A DNA stretch of 64,000 bases from Perilla frutescens (GCA_026008535.1 BRKX01000009.1:31810501-31874500); one strand, 5' to 3'. Shown: positions 25,801-36,571, counted from the first letter of the stretch. Notes: generated from the letters alone by a model not told the origin. Program-made: numbers and translations.

Positions 25801-28477
25801 GGATGGCCTAGTGGTGTTATCTTGAGGCCAAATGTCTCAAGTTTGACACACCACCAACACCACTAGGTGTGAGCCTGTCACACCTGGCTTGCCAAGTGTG
25901 GTTTACCTCCCCTGTGTAGGTTTGCAGGCTATTACACAGGGGCGGGATTTATGCAGTGCGCACCACGGTAGCGGCTGCGGGTTACCCTCTACATGAAAAA
26001 AAAAGAGTATACTCCATATGGATTTGAATTTGGGTATTGAAATTGTAAATTTATTTTTTTGGCATGTTGTAATTTGGTAAAATGATTTGAAGTGATGTTT
26101 TATTTGCAACAATTACGATATCATGTTGTTATAATTGTAAAATGAATTTCATGTTGTGATTTGTAGTACATATAAACCTTTACAAAATATGTTATTTATT
26201 GCACAGCGACGCAATTATCAGGGGCGCGCTCTACTACTGACCTAATGTCTTGAAAATTAACATGGTACATTAAATTATTATAAGTTGTAAACTTCATTAA
26301 ATAAGAAGTTTAATAAAATAATTAATTTCAAGAAGTTTAATAAAATGATTAATTTCTCAAACACCAAAACTCCTATACATCACCTCAGGCCCAATAAGAC
26401 TCATATATCTATCAGACGGGTCGGATTCAATGTGGGTCAACCCATTTTGACCGACGTTGACTCACAAAAAAAATGGTAAAAATCAGTATCAATCTTTACA
26501 CTAAAAAGTATCATTTAGTTCAAAAATATCACTTGCATCATTAAAAAGTAATTGATCTGCTACTTATCTTATATGAGTTTATGTAGTTCAAATTGTCATT
26601 TTTTCTATTCCAATTAATGTTCAAAGTTTGGGGGTTGGGTTTAGGTTTTTTTAAAGTCCATAGTTTTTCTTTAGTATTATTTTAGGGGTTTTTGTTGTGT
26701 TTATTTAGATTTTTATTTTTTTAAAGTTTATTAATATCAATTAGGGATTATATTTATTTCAAAAAATATTAAATTTGTTCACTTTTATTTTAGGGTTCAC
26801 TATATTCCATATATGTTATATATCTATTTCAAAATTATGTTTTTTTTTCAATTACCATCTATATTTATTTTGAAAAATTAAATTAATTGTCGAGCGCAAT
26901 GCACGAGCCCACGCATTAGCGTCGAGCGAGTGCATTGCGCTAGTCACCGAATTAAAAAAAATATATTCACATTAATTTTAGGGCCCATTAAATCAATTTT
27001 AGGATATTTATTTTTTTAAAATTAAATTAATTCATTTCAATTTAATATTTCAATCCATATTGCACGATCGAATTTATAAGTTTAATAATAAATATTATAA
27101 AAATAAAAATTAATTATAACATAATCAATCTAGTCACAATTATCAATAAAAAATTAAAATTTTAAAAATTATTAATCATATTTTTGAAATAATCAACTAT
27201 AATAATAATTTCTTTGAATATTAAAAAATAATTATAAACCATAATTTGATGGTGTGAACCCTAAAAACAATCATAAAATTAAACTAAAACATAATAAATT
27301 AATTAAAATTGATGAAAAAATAAAATTATAAATTTGATTGTGTAACACGAGTTAGAACACCAAATTTGAAATACGGATTTGTTCGATAGATTTACAGGAT
27401 TTGTTTAACCATGAGACCTAATAATATATATGTAATAATTTAACATTTCTTCCAAATCCAATCACTAACCTGATAAAGATGAATTCTCGGAAATTTCTTT
27501 GAGAATACTTGAATCAAATCAACGCCGAGCGGCGCCGCGCCGCTGCCCACAGCCTCCAGCGATCCCAACTCAAATTTCTGCGTCAAATTGCTCTTCACCA
27601 TTGCCACCACGATAGGCGGCACCACCTTCAAATGCGTCACCCCATGCTCCTCTACCGCCGTCAGCATTTTCACCAGCTCAAACCTCTCCATTACCACCAC
27701 CGCCTCAGTCAGCGCCACCGACTTCAAGCAGTAATGAAACCCAAAAACATGGAAATACGGCACCGTATACAGCCCCACCACCGGAGACACCCTCTCCTCC
27801 CGCTGGTAGTAGTAATTGGCGGTGCTCGCGATTAAGTTCCGGTGAGTCAGAGCCACGCCTTTCACCACCCCCGTCGTCCCGGACGAGAAGAGTATCGCCG
27901 CGACGTCGTTCTGACTCACCTCCAACGCGCCTAGTTCAGCTGCGGCCCTCCGAGTCATCATGTGCTCGAACTCGTTCGAGTCGATGAGAATCGTCTTACA
28001 CACCTGCCTCGGGAGTTTACCGGCGGTTGCTGAGGTGGCAAAGGCGACGACCGGCTTCGATAATTTAATTTGGCGAGATATTTCGGAGCTCATGCTGAGT
28101 GGATTGGCCGGAGACACGGCGGCTCCGATGGAGAGGAGAGCGAAATAGAGGATCGGCACGCGGATGGAGTTAGGGCAGAGGATAAATGCGACGTCGTTGA
28201 TGGAAAGACCAATCTCTGATCGTAGAGAAAGAGCTAAAACATCGACGTAAAGACGGAATTGGGAGTAAGAGAGTCGGTGGCCGGTGGCGCAGTCGATGAG
28301 CGCGGTGGATTCCGGCGAGGGCGAGGTGGTGGATTGGAGGGAGAGAGCATAGGTGGCGGCGGAGATAGGGGTGTTTTCTGGCGGAAGGTGGACGGGAAGG
28401 CGGAGGGTGTGGAAGATTCCGGTATCGGGGCAGAAACCATTATTGGCGTGGAATGATGGCGACTTGGTTTTGCCCAT
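19850..28477 (-). CDS. 4-coumarate--CoA ligase-like acyl-activating enzyme (4CLL9-like)
   Basis: Six minus-strand exons: 28477-27470, 20910-20721, 20639-20491, 20359-20292, 20187-20085 and 19969-19850. All phases close to 545 aa with GT-AG introns, the usual 4CL-family length. Motifs: the AMP-binding signature SSGTTG at residues 198-203 followed by VVKG; YGMTETTG; GELWLRG; GWLRTGDVCYI; VDRVKEMIKYKGYQV; and PSGKILRK, which carries the catalytic lysine. N-terminal segments (GFCPDTGIFHTLR, VSPANP) resemble the Arabidopsis At5g63380 (4CLL9) type more than true 4CL. Such enzymes adenylate an acyl substrate and form its CoA thioester. Peroxisomal members act on fatty acids or jasmonate precursors, and the C-terminal Ser-Asn-Leu resembles a PTS1. 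The substrate is not determined. Oddities are a 6.56-kb first intron and, with the predicted acceptor, QSYGMTE where relatives have QGYG. Confidence 0.92.
21764..21859. repeat. Tandem duplication, 48-bp unit x2
   Basis: A 48-bp unit beginning GACTAATCTAATAAAATTAG and ending GCACTATAT occurs twice head to tail (21764-21811 and 21812-21859) without visible differences. Confidence 0.95.
21901..22745. repeat. Satellite-like block built on GTCTTTAATACCATTCTGG
   Basis: At least 15 variants of (T)CTTTAATAC(CATTCTGG) lie within 850 bp, at irregular spacing. Larger duplications sit on top: a 99-bp identical pair (22108-22206 and 22251-22349) and an approximately 49-bp near-identical pair with ACACAATACTTCTAAAGACTA (about 22338-22386 and 22409-22457). 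No open reading frame or transposon terminus is recognised in it. Confidence 0.85.
24250..24435. mobile_element. Foldback (MITE-like) inverted repeat
   Basis: The left arm 24306-24356 and right arm 24373-24423 are inverted copies of about 50 bp around a 16-nt loop; the inner 19 bp (AAATACACATATCATAAAT) pairs perfectly. The left arm is also tandemly duplicated upstream (24250-24292). The block is non-coding. The superfamily cannot be set because no clear target duplication is visible. Confidence 0.75.
24476..24815. mobile_element. CACTA-type MITE, about 340 bp
   Basis: It begins CACTACAATAAAAA and ends TTTTTTTAGTG, giving CACTA/TAGTG termini; with the next bases the inverted ends extend to GTCACTA/TAGTGAC. 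The interior has repeated short palindromic ATGACAT/TGTCATC motifs, as in subterminal repeats of CACTA elements. It is non-coding. A 3-bp target duplication is not obvious. Confidence 0.65.
25776..26004 (+). mobile_element. tRNA-derived SINE with 10-bp flanking repeats
   Basis: It contains the A-box-like TGGCCTAGTGG (25804-25814) and B-box-like GTTTGACACACC (25841-25852), then a body with GTAGCGGCTGCGGGTTACCC and a terminal A-run (25995-26004). It is flanked on both sides by GAGTATACTC (25766-25775 and 26005-26014), a candidate target duplication that is itself a palindrome. The body resembles Au-like plant SINEs. About 20 bp lies between the left repeat and the tRNA-like head. Confidence 0.75.
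26893..26941. repeat. Perfect 12-bp inverted repeat, 25-nt spacer
   Basis: AGCGCAATGCAC (26893-26904) and GTGCATTGCGCT (26930-26941) are exact reverse complements, in a GC-rich patch within strongly AT-rich intron sequence. The spacer contains a second copy of GTCGAGCG. The right arm runs into CTAGT, as Helitron ends do, but the stem is too long and touches the CTAG. Confidence 0.85.
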
Positions 28478-29080
28478 TTAAGAGAGTGGAGAGTTTAGAA
28501 ATGAGGTCAATGTTGACGTTTATTGTTATATTGCATGTTGATAGATTATAATAGCGTATTAAAAAAAAAAAAAAAACCAAAAAAGTTGGCTGAATTTGTA
28601 GCCATAATAAATACGAGGCTAAATATCACAAATCTTAAATGTTCCTGTTCCATAACTTATAATTTAATATCTATTCTACCCTTAAAAAAGTATTCTATTA
28701 AACAAAAAATTCAAATCTATGACTATCATCAGCCTCATAATTAAAAGTTTTGTGCCACGCGAAATGCGTGCTTGTAAAATCAAGATGAATAAATTTAATT
28801 ATTCCACGTAGACCCACAGAAATTAGATTGATCAAATTATCCACGCCCAACCAAAGGCCGTCATTTCACACTCCAATCTCAAATATTATAAATCCTAAAA
28901 AATAGATGAACAAATTTTATTTTCATACTTATATTGTTTGATTTTAGGGGACTTAAACTTGAGAAGTTACTTGATCTGATGCAGTTTTGTAGGATTATAA
29001 TCACCAACAAATGAATTAATTAGTATATGCAAAATGCAAATAACCACAAAAACAATTATTGTGTCCATCATTAAAAGGCT
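28478..29080. other. Upstream region of the ligase gene
   Basis: The 600 bp 5' of the minus-strand start codon. It should hold the promoter and 5' UTR, but no confident TATA element could be assigned. It contains a 17-A run (28560-28576) and a short inverted repeat CACGC-GAAAT-GCGTG (28755-28769). No gene. Confidence 0.5.
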
Positions 29081-29084
29081 GGTC

Positions 29085-29330
29085 GTCGTAAGATTTAACG
29101 ACGGACAGAGTAATTCAGTCGTTAACCGTTAACAACAGACAGATCCGTCGTTAACCGTTAACGACAGACAAAAAAACTCACCTGTTTCAGTCGTGAGAAT
29201 TTTTTAACGATGAATATGTTCGTCGTTAGATCCGTCGTTAATGCTTAACGACTAAATTAGTATGTTGTTAAAAAAGTCGACCGTTTCAATCGTGAGAACA
29301 TTTTACGACAGACACATCTGTCGTTAGTTT
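29085..29330. repeat. CACTA-type subterminal repeat cluster
   Basis: Repeated, partly inverted copies of TTAACGACGGA / TCCGTCGTTA / CGTTAACGAC are packed into about 250 bp. Dense short repeats in both orientations are typical of the subterminal regions of En/Spm-like (CACTA) transposons. This fits the transposase remnant that begins at 29410. The CACTA terminus itself was not found. Confidence 0.6.
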
Positions 29331-29409
29331 TTTTTAATTGTTTTTATCTATGCATTTTTATTGTGTGAATTTAAAGACATTTTAAATCAAATGAAATACA
29401 TACAAAATA

Positions 29410-29706
29410 TTATATAAGTTCGAATACGAGATTAAAAGTATAAAGGCATTTATTCAAAGTTATACATATATAATCATACATAACAATTTTAAAATTTTCA
29501 AATGAATTCACTACATGTGAGGAGGAGGCTGAGACGATGTAGACTCTCTGCCATCCATGAATCGACGTTGCATCTCCTCGTAGAAGGCCCGCTTCTCTGC
29601 ATCTGCTGAAGGAGAGCTGCTGATCCATCATCTCTTGTTGCTTCTGCTCCAAGGTCTGTTCCCGCTGCTGAAAATGCTCCTTATACCTGCTTTATCTCCA
29701 AATCTC
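29410..29706 (-). pseudogene. CACTA (Transposase_24-like) C-terminal remnant, part 2
   Basis: On the minus strand it reads FQQREQTLEQKQQEMMDQQ and, after a one-base frame change, AEKRAFYEEMQRRFMDGRES, then SSQPPPHM and a stop. A Gln/Glu-rich coiled tail after a Transposase_24-type domain is usual in plant En/Spm-like proteins. It continues from 36259-36500 across the nested LTR insertions. The family assignment rests on weak similarity and on the adjacent subterminal repeats. Confidence 0.4.
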
Positions 29707-31344
29707 GAATGTGATTGTTTAATTTTCGATCGGCTCTACACGCTAACTAATTCGACTAACCGGACTCCCGCAAGAGGACGGGGTCAATTGTAGGGCGGTA
29801 AGCTAACTCGGGTCGTGTAGCTCAAGGAAAGCTTCGTCTAGGTGATTACCTTTCTATGCTACAATTGTTAGCAAGCACATGAATTTAAACACATACCTAA
29901 ACATCCTAAACAGGGGTTGGATGGCTTTTACTAAACTAGTAAATCTAAAGCAAGTAAAATTAACTAACAACACCACCTATCACAAAGATAGAGGATAAGA
30001 TTATGAGAAGAGTATTATGGTGTAGATTCTCTCATTGATTTCTCTCATAGCTTGAGTCAAGCTGATTATGTTAATCCCAGTCATACAATAGTCCCTTCAA
30101 TTAGTTTAACTTCAATTACTGTCACCGTCTATCCGTTAAACCTCTATCGGCTATATCATATGAACCAATAGGCTTTTGTACTCAGTCCACCTAAAGATTA
30201 ACAATTAGGCTTATGAAACTCAGTCCACCTAACGTTGAAGGAACCTAGTTCGGGCTATAAAATCTCCTCTCGGTCTCATCTAAAGCCTAGCAATGCTAAG
30301 TAGTGGCCAATTACCTAACATAATCAAGCATAATTCCAACAACAAGTAATCAACTATCACAAGCATAAAATTGAACCCAAATCGATTATCTACCCCCCTA
30401 ATGTAAGAATTAGCCCAACACCATGCTCAAGACCACACAATAATCACAAAAGTCATTCATTTCATAAATCAAAAGATAAATAAAATACAAACTTCTACAA
30501 TGTTTGTTCTCGAGAGTTTTGGGACAAATCCACAAATGGGCTAAAGCTAAAAGAAAGAATTACCAAAGTGGAGCTCCTCATTCAAGCTTAGCTATCGCGG
30601 TCTACTTGAAGTTGGATTCCTCTTCTCGGGCCATCATCAAAGTGGAGCTCCTTTCGAAAGCCTAGCTTCTGCGGACGGCTTAAAGTTGGACTCTCTTCTC
30701 AGGCCTTCCTCCTTAAGCTCTAGCCCCTTCCTTTTTTCCTCCTCCTTTCTCTCTCTTTGGAACAGTGGTGAAGGTGAAGTGGTAGATGGAAGGGTAAGTT
30801 GGTGAATGGGGTGTGAGAATATGAATTGAATGATGAATGATATCTCCTGCCGTCTGTGGAGTGGGGATTTATTTGTTGAGGAGAGAGAGTTGGACAGAGG
30901 GTAGTAATGAGGAGAATTAAATCCCAAACCCCCCTATTATTTTAGGCTCCAAAAGTCCACCCCTACTCTCTTTTTCCAGCTGTCCAAGTGGTGGAAGCAT
31001 TGAAGAATTAAAGGCTCAGTAAAAGGCTGGAACTGATGGAGAGGAGAGCTTGACTGATCGCGCGTCAAAACTGATCAGGAGCTGGACTAGACACACCGCG
31101 CGCTGGCGGTGTTCCGTGCGCCCACGGGGTGGGGGCGCTGTGCACCCTACATGCCCGCGGGGGCCGTCTGGACGAGAGGTGGAGAGCGCGACTGCGGGGG
31201 CGCCGAGCGTGGCTGTGGGGGTGAGCGTCGTGCGTGCACGGCCGCGCGGTGTCTCCGCACCGCGGGGGCTTTTCAGCTCCGTCTTCTCGGCTGCGATCTT
31301 CAGTTCAGTTTCACTCTTGCTCCCTCTTCATCAGTTCTGGTTTC

Positions 31345-32763
31345 TGATGAACTCATGTTTTACATGGATTTATGATTGTTTATTGATGCATTATTAGTAG
31401 TAAATCGTGTAAATTAGGGTGTTTAGTTATTTAGTTATAACTAATGTCCTTCTACTTGAGTTTGTTGAGTTCTTGATGTTTTGGTGCTGAAAAGTGAAGT
31501 TTTGGAAGCCTAAGAGTGAAGTAAAAGATCAACGGACCAAGAAACGGACCGAAGAGGGCTCCAAAGGAAGTGCACGGCTGTGCCTTGGTGAATCAAGGTG
31601 GCACAGCCGTGCTAAATCATGTATAAAGTGTCAAAAATCGGCCAGAGATGTTAGCACGGGCCGTGCGTGTCTGTGCCAAGATCGCACGGCCGTGCGTGTT
31701 GTTGAATTAGAAGAGCAAAGTTGAGGGAGGCACGGCCGTGCCTTGGTGGCTCATGTTGGCATGGCCACACCTCAATATGGGATGCTTTTTTTTTGCCTTG
31801 TTCTGTTCATTGTGTTTCCTAATCAAATCGGGATTCCTCTCGGCTATTTAAGGCTTAATGTTAGATGAATTTTGCACTGATTTTTACCCTAAGCAAGAGA
31901 GAAAAGCACGTGAGACAAGAGCAAAGAAGGATTAGATGAAGAGACATGATTCATTGAAGATTGAAGACGAAATTTCTCCACGGGTTTTATTTCAGATTTG
32001 TTTTCATTAAACGATGTTTTTCTCCGGAATTTATTTAGTTATTTGTTTAATTATGAGTATTTAAAACATTCGGATTCTAGGGTTAGAGAGTAGTTAACTA
32101 TCATGCATGATTGATTTACTTCATTAATGTTTAGACCCTGTTTTATTTTAATTATTCTTATGTTTAATGCTTCTGATTAACTGGCCATTAATGGGATGAT
32201 ATATGTGTTTAGATTCATAATTGGAGTGATGAGTTTCTATGCATGCTTAAGGAGTAATTAACATTTTTAATCGATAAGTTCGAGAGAATTGAGATTAAGA
32301 GTGAGGACATTAAATATGTGGAGCTTTTAGGAGTTGCAATTTAGTAATTGGACGAAGACGTTAATTATTGATTGTAATCTACGAATTATTCACTTCGAGA
32401 GAAGGCAATTTATTTTGGTGATTGTTCTAATCGAACTTGAGTCGTGATGAACATTAAGTTGTGATTTGATTGTGTATGAAAGTTAATGAAATCGAAACCT
32501 TAGAATTCTTCTTTAATTCTGAAACCTTTTCATTTGTTATTTCGATTGTTTAGCTTTTAGTTTAAGATTGCATTTTTAATTATTAGTTTTAAATCACAAA
32601 CCTATTTTAATTGGTTCGTCTAGATAGTAGATATTAATTTATGTCATAGTACTTAGAGTTATTTTGTCTAATCTCTGTGGATACAATATCCTTGCTCACT
32701 TTACTAGCTATAATTGAACCGTTCACTTGCTGTAATTTTGTAGTCGAAATAAAAACTCCATCA
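31345..32763 (+). repeat. 5' LTR of the Athila-like element (1419 bp)
   Basis: It begins TGATGAACTCATGTTTTACATGG, clearly related to the start of the LTR at 3081, and ends at CCATCA before the primer site. 31570-31745 is a GC-rich island with GCACGGCCGTGC palindromes and a 13-bp perfect inverted repeat (31572-31584 and 31600-31612). The distal part, from about 32345, is repeated at 35451-35860. Confidence 0.85.
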
Positions 32764-32769
32764 AGTTTT

Positions 32770-32787
32770 TAGCGCCGTTGCCGGGGA
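32770..32787 (+). other. Primer-binding site, tRNA-Asp type
   Basis: TAGCGCCGTTGCCGGGGA matches the complement of the plant tRNA-Asp 3' end except at the second base (A for G). Confidence 0.85.
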
Positions 32788-32913
32788 TTAGTAATTTTAA
32801 TTCTAATATTGTGATACGATTGATTTTACTACTTTAGACATTTTATTTATTGATTATTTTCGTTTCTTATTTTTATTTCTTTTTATTTGTTGCGTGGTTT
32901 AAGTAGGTAATGC

Positions 32914-34620
32914 ATGAACACACGCTCTAGCAATACTCCGTTGGAGCCGTTTCAACCTGAAATAGAGTCTGTGATTCGCCACAAGAACGCACAAAGGATT
33001 AGGATGGCTAATCAAGGTCAACAAGGTAATCCACAAGTTATTCCACAGGAGGAGCTTGTTAATCAGCTCCAATGCCAATTGGAGTTGGTTCAGAGACAAC
33101 TTGCTGAGCAAGAAGCTGCACGTGTACGAGCTGAAGGGACGCCAATTCGGGAGATGTTCACTCATGTGCCTATTCATGGACCCTCTGTTGGACCAAGAAT
33201 TAAGGCCAATAATTTCGAGCTTAGACCAGCCCTCATATCTATGGTTCAGCAAAATCAGTATGGTGGATGAGCTAAAGAAGACCCCAATGAACATCTGTCA
33301 CATTTTCTGGAGATCAGTAACACAGTGAAGGTCAATGGAGTTTCAGATGATACTATCAAGATGCGACTATTTCCCTTCTCTTTGAAGGATAAAGCCAAAC
33401 AATGGTATCAAACTCTAGCAGCTGGCTCAGTGACAAGTTGGGAGGATTTGGCACACAAATTTCTGCACAAGTTCTTTCCGCCTGTAGTTACTCTGAAACT
33501 GAAGGCTGAGATTACACAGTTCTATTAGAGGGACCAAGAATATCTTTATGATGCATGGGAGAGGTTGAGAGAGCTGCTTAGAAAATGTCTGAATCATGGA
33601 TTTGGAGAAGATCACCAAGTCTGCATCTTTTACAATGGATGCAGCCTTGAGGACAAAAGATTGTTAGATGCTGCAGCTGGAGGATCTCTGCTCAACAAAG
33701 GACATGAAGCAGCCATTCAGGTTATTGAGGATATGGCTACTACTAGCTATGAGTGGCTCGGAGAGAGACAGGTGCAAATTATGAAGAGAGTAGCTTCTAC
33801 ATCGGAAATCGACCCACTGAGCTTGATTGTTGCATAGTTGTTTGCTATGAATAACAAGATTGAGAATCTGTCTCAATCCAAGCATGAGCCGGAGTTAGAG
33901 CCATTGCCGCAGATGAAAGATGTCAATTTTGTGCATCAAGGAGGGCCCCAGAGAAATTACAACAACGGGTACCGGTCTAACCAAGGTGGTAATCAGTACT
34001 ACCAAGGCAACCGCTCATACCCGAACTTCTCCTACTCCAATCCTAATAATGCCCTGCATCCCTCTCCAGGATTTTCAGTTACAAATGGTGTGATCGATGA
34101 GCCTAAGAATCCAAAGATGGATGATTTGCTGATAGCCTTCATGGGAAAAATAGATAAATATATGGGGGATTCTCAAAGCCGTATTGAGAAGCTGGAAAAT
34201 ACAGTGGGAGCTATGGCAATGCAAATAAAAATGATAGAAAATCAGATTGGTCAAATAGCTACAGCTGTAAGAACTAAGCACCAGCAAGGGCAGTTTCCGA
34301 GCCAACCAATGGTGAATCCAAAGGAGCATTGCAAAGTTGTCCAGTTGAGAAGTGGAAAGTCTTATGAAGGTCTAGAGATGCCAAATGCAACTCCAACCCC
34401 GACTCATATTGAGGATGATGATGGGGATGAAGTGGAGAATAATACCATTGAGGTCCCTCCGCCGATTCCGCCAGTTTTGCCACAAAAGAAGCAAATTCCA
34501 ACTCAATCTATTCCTACTTCAGTGGCAGTACCTTTTCCATAGAGATTACAGTAGAAGAAGCTTGATGAGCAATTTTCAAAGTTTCTGGAAATATTTTGAA
34601 AGGTACACATCAATATACCT
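32914..34620 (+). pseudogene. Athila-like gag, with in-frame stops
   Basis: One frame is open from 32914 into the protease except for stops at about 33268, 33526, 33835, 34540, 34552 and 34597. A Gln-rich N-terminus is followed by the Retrotrans_gag core (DPNEHLSHFLEI...KDKAKQWYQTL...SWEDL...KFFP) and LDAAAGGSLLNK. A low-complexity Asn/Tyr/Gln linker and a coiled segment (MDDLLIAFMGKIDKYMG) come next, then a Pro-rich tail. This is the structural protein of the virus-like particle. The same-frame stops, without frameshifts, mean decay has been by point mutation. Confidence 0.85.
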
Positions 34621-35394
34621 TTGGTGGAAGCGTTGCAGCAAATGCCAAATTATGCCAAGTTCCTCAAAGATATGGTATCTAAGAAGAAGAGATGGGGGAA
34701 TTATGAGACGGTGAGTCTCACAGAGAACTGCAGTGTTGTGATTCAGAAGAAGTTGTCGGCCAAGCTCAAGGATCCCGGAAGTTTCACTATTTCATATGTC
34801 CTAGGCGACAACCAAAAGGGATCAGCCCTATGTGATTTAGGGGCGAGCATAAATCTCATGCCTCTCTCATTCTATGAGAAGCTGAAGATCGATTTCCTCC
34901 AGCCCACTACTATATCGTTGCAGATGGCGGACCGGACTGTCTCTTATCCTAAAGGGATAGTCGAAGATGTGTTGGTTAAGGTGAGCAATTTTATCTTTCC
35001 TGTGGACTTTGTGGTCCAAGATATGGAGGAAGACAAGTATGTTCCATTGGTTTTGGGACGACCCTTCTTGGCCACGAGAAAGGCACTGATCGATGTTGCC
35101 AATGGAGAGCTCACTTTACGCCTAAATGACGAGAGTATCACTTTCTCCATCTATAAGGCCATGAAATTCCATGATGAGAAGGAGTCCAAGAGAGTAGAAG
35201 AATGCAAGGTGATGAAGGTGATTGACAGTTGTGTTGAAGAAGTGATTACCGAATTTTTTACCTCTCAGGATGCCTTGGAGAAAAGTTTGCTTGACTCTCT
35301 CTATTCTTCTTCTCCTTCTGATATTTATTATGATGACTCAAATGTTTTGGAGTTTGTGGGTGCTTTAGATTCTTCACAGGAATTTTCCAAGTGA
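34621..35394 (+). pseudogene. Athila-like aspartic protease region, truncated polyprotein
   Basis: In frame with gag. It has VVIQKKL, then the retropepsin motif DLGASINLMPL (DLGA in place of DTGA, usual in Athila), QMADRTVSYPKGIVEDVLV, the flap-proximal FPVDFVVQDM, and VLGRPFLATRKALIDV. About 100 residues of an acidic linker follow, then a stop. The reverse transcriptase that should follow is deleted. The protease core itself reads through without a stop. Confidence 0.85.
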
Positions 35395-35450
35395 AGAACC
35401 CATTTCCTCCTTCTGAGAGACGAAGCTGATGAAGCAAAGAAAGAAAACGG

Positions 35451-35860
35451 AGACGTTAATTATAGATTGTAATCCATGAATTATTCACTTCGATAGAAGG
35501 TTTAATTTATTTTGGTGATTGTCCTAATCGAACTTGAGTCGTGATGAACATTAAGTTGTGATTTGATTGTGTAGGAAAGTTAATGAAATCAAAACCTTAG
35601 AATTCTTCTTTACATCTGAAATCTTTTCATTTGTTATTTCGATTGTTTAGCTTTTAGTTTAAGATTGCATTTTTAATTATTAGTTTTAAATCACAAACCC
35701 ATTTTAATTGGTTCGTCTAGATAGTAGATATTAATTTATGTCATAGTACTTAGAGTTATTTTGTCTAATCTCTGTGGATACGATATCCTTGCTCACTTTA
35801 CTAGCTACAATTGCACCGTTCACTTGCGGTAATTTTGTAGTCGAAATAAAAAGTCGATCA
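35451..35860 (+). repeat. Truncated 3' LTR (last ~410 bp)
   Basis: Matches 32345-32763 of the 5' LTR with few differences, starting at GAGACGTTAATTA and ending GTCGATCA. The deletion joint with the gag-protease region is at about 35450. Confidence 0.85.
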
Positions 35861-36258
35861 GCTTCCAGTTTGCTTCATCAGTTCTGGTGCTCCAGAGCTT
35901 TTCAGTTACAGCTCCAATCCAGCTCCAACTTAAGGTCTTCAGTTGGACTCCAAGACTGATCAGTTTGAGGTGCGACTTAGGTTTGGTCATTAGCGAGACC
36001 CCCGATCAACTCAGCAATGTGGGTCATTCAGGACAAATCACCAGGCTGGGCTTCAGCTGGGAGCATCAGTTCTTGCCACCTTTTGCCATAAAATCCTGCT
36101 TTTTGACACAAAAACTCAAGTTTTGCACAAACCTGGTCCAACTAACCAAAAAAGCAAAAGTGAAGGAAATAACATAAAAATCACACAAAAACACATGAAA
36201 AACACAAACTGAAGATACTAAATTCCTATGATAAAATAGGACAAATATATACCAAACA

Positions 36259-36500
36259 GGATGGTGGCCTGAAAGTCGTAGTACTGAGAGCCCACTAAAT
36301 CTGCATTGCTACTCCTCTGACTAGGTTCGATATAGGCGCTCGAAAACCCAATCTGAAGACACGTCTCTTCTCCATGCCAACAACATCGATATAGATCAAT
36401 GTTGTGTCCACATTTTGTGGCTTAGATAAATTGGGAAACGACTGACTCTTCTAGTGAATTGCAACAATACCTCGGCCTACATATATTAAATAATTAAATA
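36259..36500 (-). pseudogene. CACTA (Transposase_24-like) remnant, part 1
   Basis: The minus strand reads LYIDVVGMEKRRVFRLG, similar to the conserved EVVGG..KGRVYGLG motif near the C-terminus of plant En/Spm-like Transposase_24 proteins. A stop and frame changes are present. It is the upstream half of the remnant that continues at 29706 downward, separated by the solo LTR. Confidence 0.4.
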
Positions 36501-36571
36501 AAAGTAAATATGTCTAGAAATACATATATAAGTAAACATATAGTTTGAACACACTTACAACAATGTGGGCA

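Larger units (their letters stand above)
20911..27469 (-). other. 6.56-kb first intron of the ligase gene
   Basis: The intron runs from the donor GTTAGTG (27469 downward) to the acceptor AAAG at 20911. It is AT-rich, has no significant reading frame, and holds the repeats and small elements listed separately. The unlisted stretches 20931-21760, 22800-24240, 24830-25770 and 26020-27460 show no recognisable gene or RNA, only AT-rich sequence and short simple repeats. Confidence 0.85.
31345..35860 (+). mobile_element. Athila-like element, pol deleted, truncated 3' LTR
   Basis: The left LTR starts TGATGAAC and the right LTR ends GATCA. The flanking pentamers GTTTC (31340-31344) and GCTTC (35861-35865) match at 4 of 5 bases. 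The element has a tRNA-Asp type primer site, a long gag frame and a protease. It then jumps at about 35450 straight into the last 410 bp of the 3' LTR, so RT, RNase H, integrase, PPT and about 1 kb of LTR are missing. It sits inside the minus-strand solo LTR. Confidence 0.85.
29712..36258 (-). mobile_element. Solo LTR, family C, minus orientation, split by a nested element
   Basis: Two blocks, 36258-35861 and 31344-29712 (about 2.03 kb together), are homologous over most of their length to the solo LTR at 40534-42350 in reverse orientation. Read on the minus strand it begins TGTTTGGTATA and ends AACAATCA. The flanks CATCC and CATTC (minus strand) are a 4/5-matching target duplication. There is no internal region, primer site or coding sequence, so it is best read as a solo LTR. 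It carries the GC-rich island 31075-31265. A pol-less Athila-like element was inserted into it later. Confidence 0.75.

Noticed and set aside
26893..26945. Helitron 3' end at CTAGT
   Set aside because: The inverted repeat is long, has a 25-nt spacer and touches CTAG directly. Helitron hairpins are short and sit about 10 bp before CTRR.
27509..27835. Plus-strand frames over ligase exon 1
   Set aside because: They are antisense shadows of a conserved, GC-richer exon. The minus strand carries all AMP-binding motifs.
28755..28769. CACGC-GAAAT-GCGTG hairpin as another Helitron end
   Set aside because: No CTRR follows within the expected distance and no Helitron protein is near.
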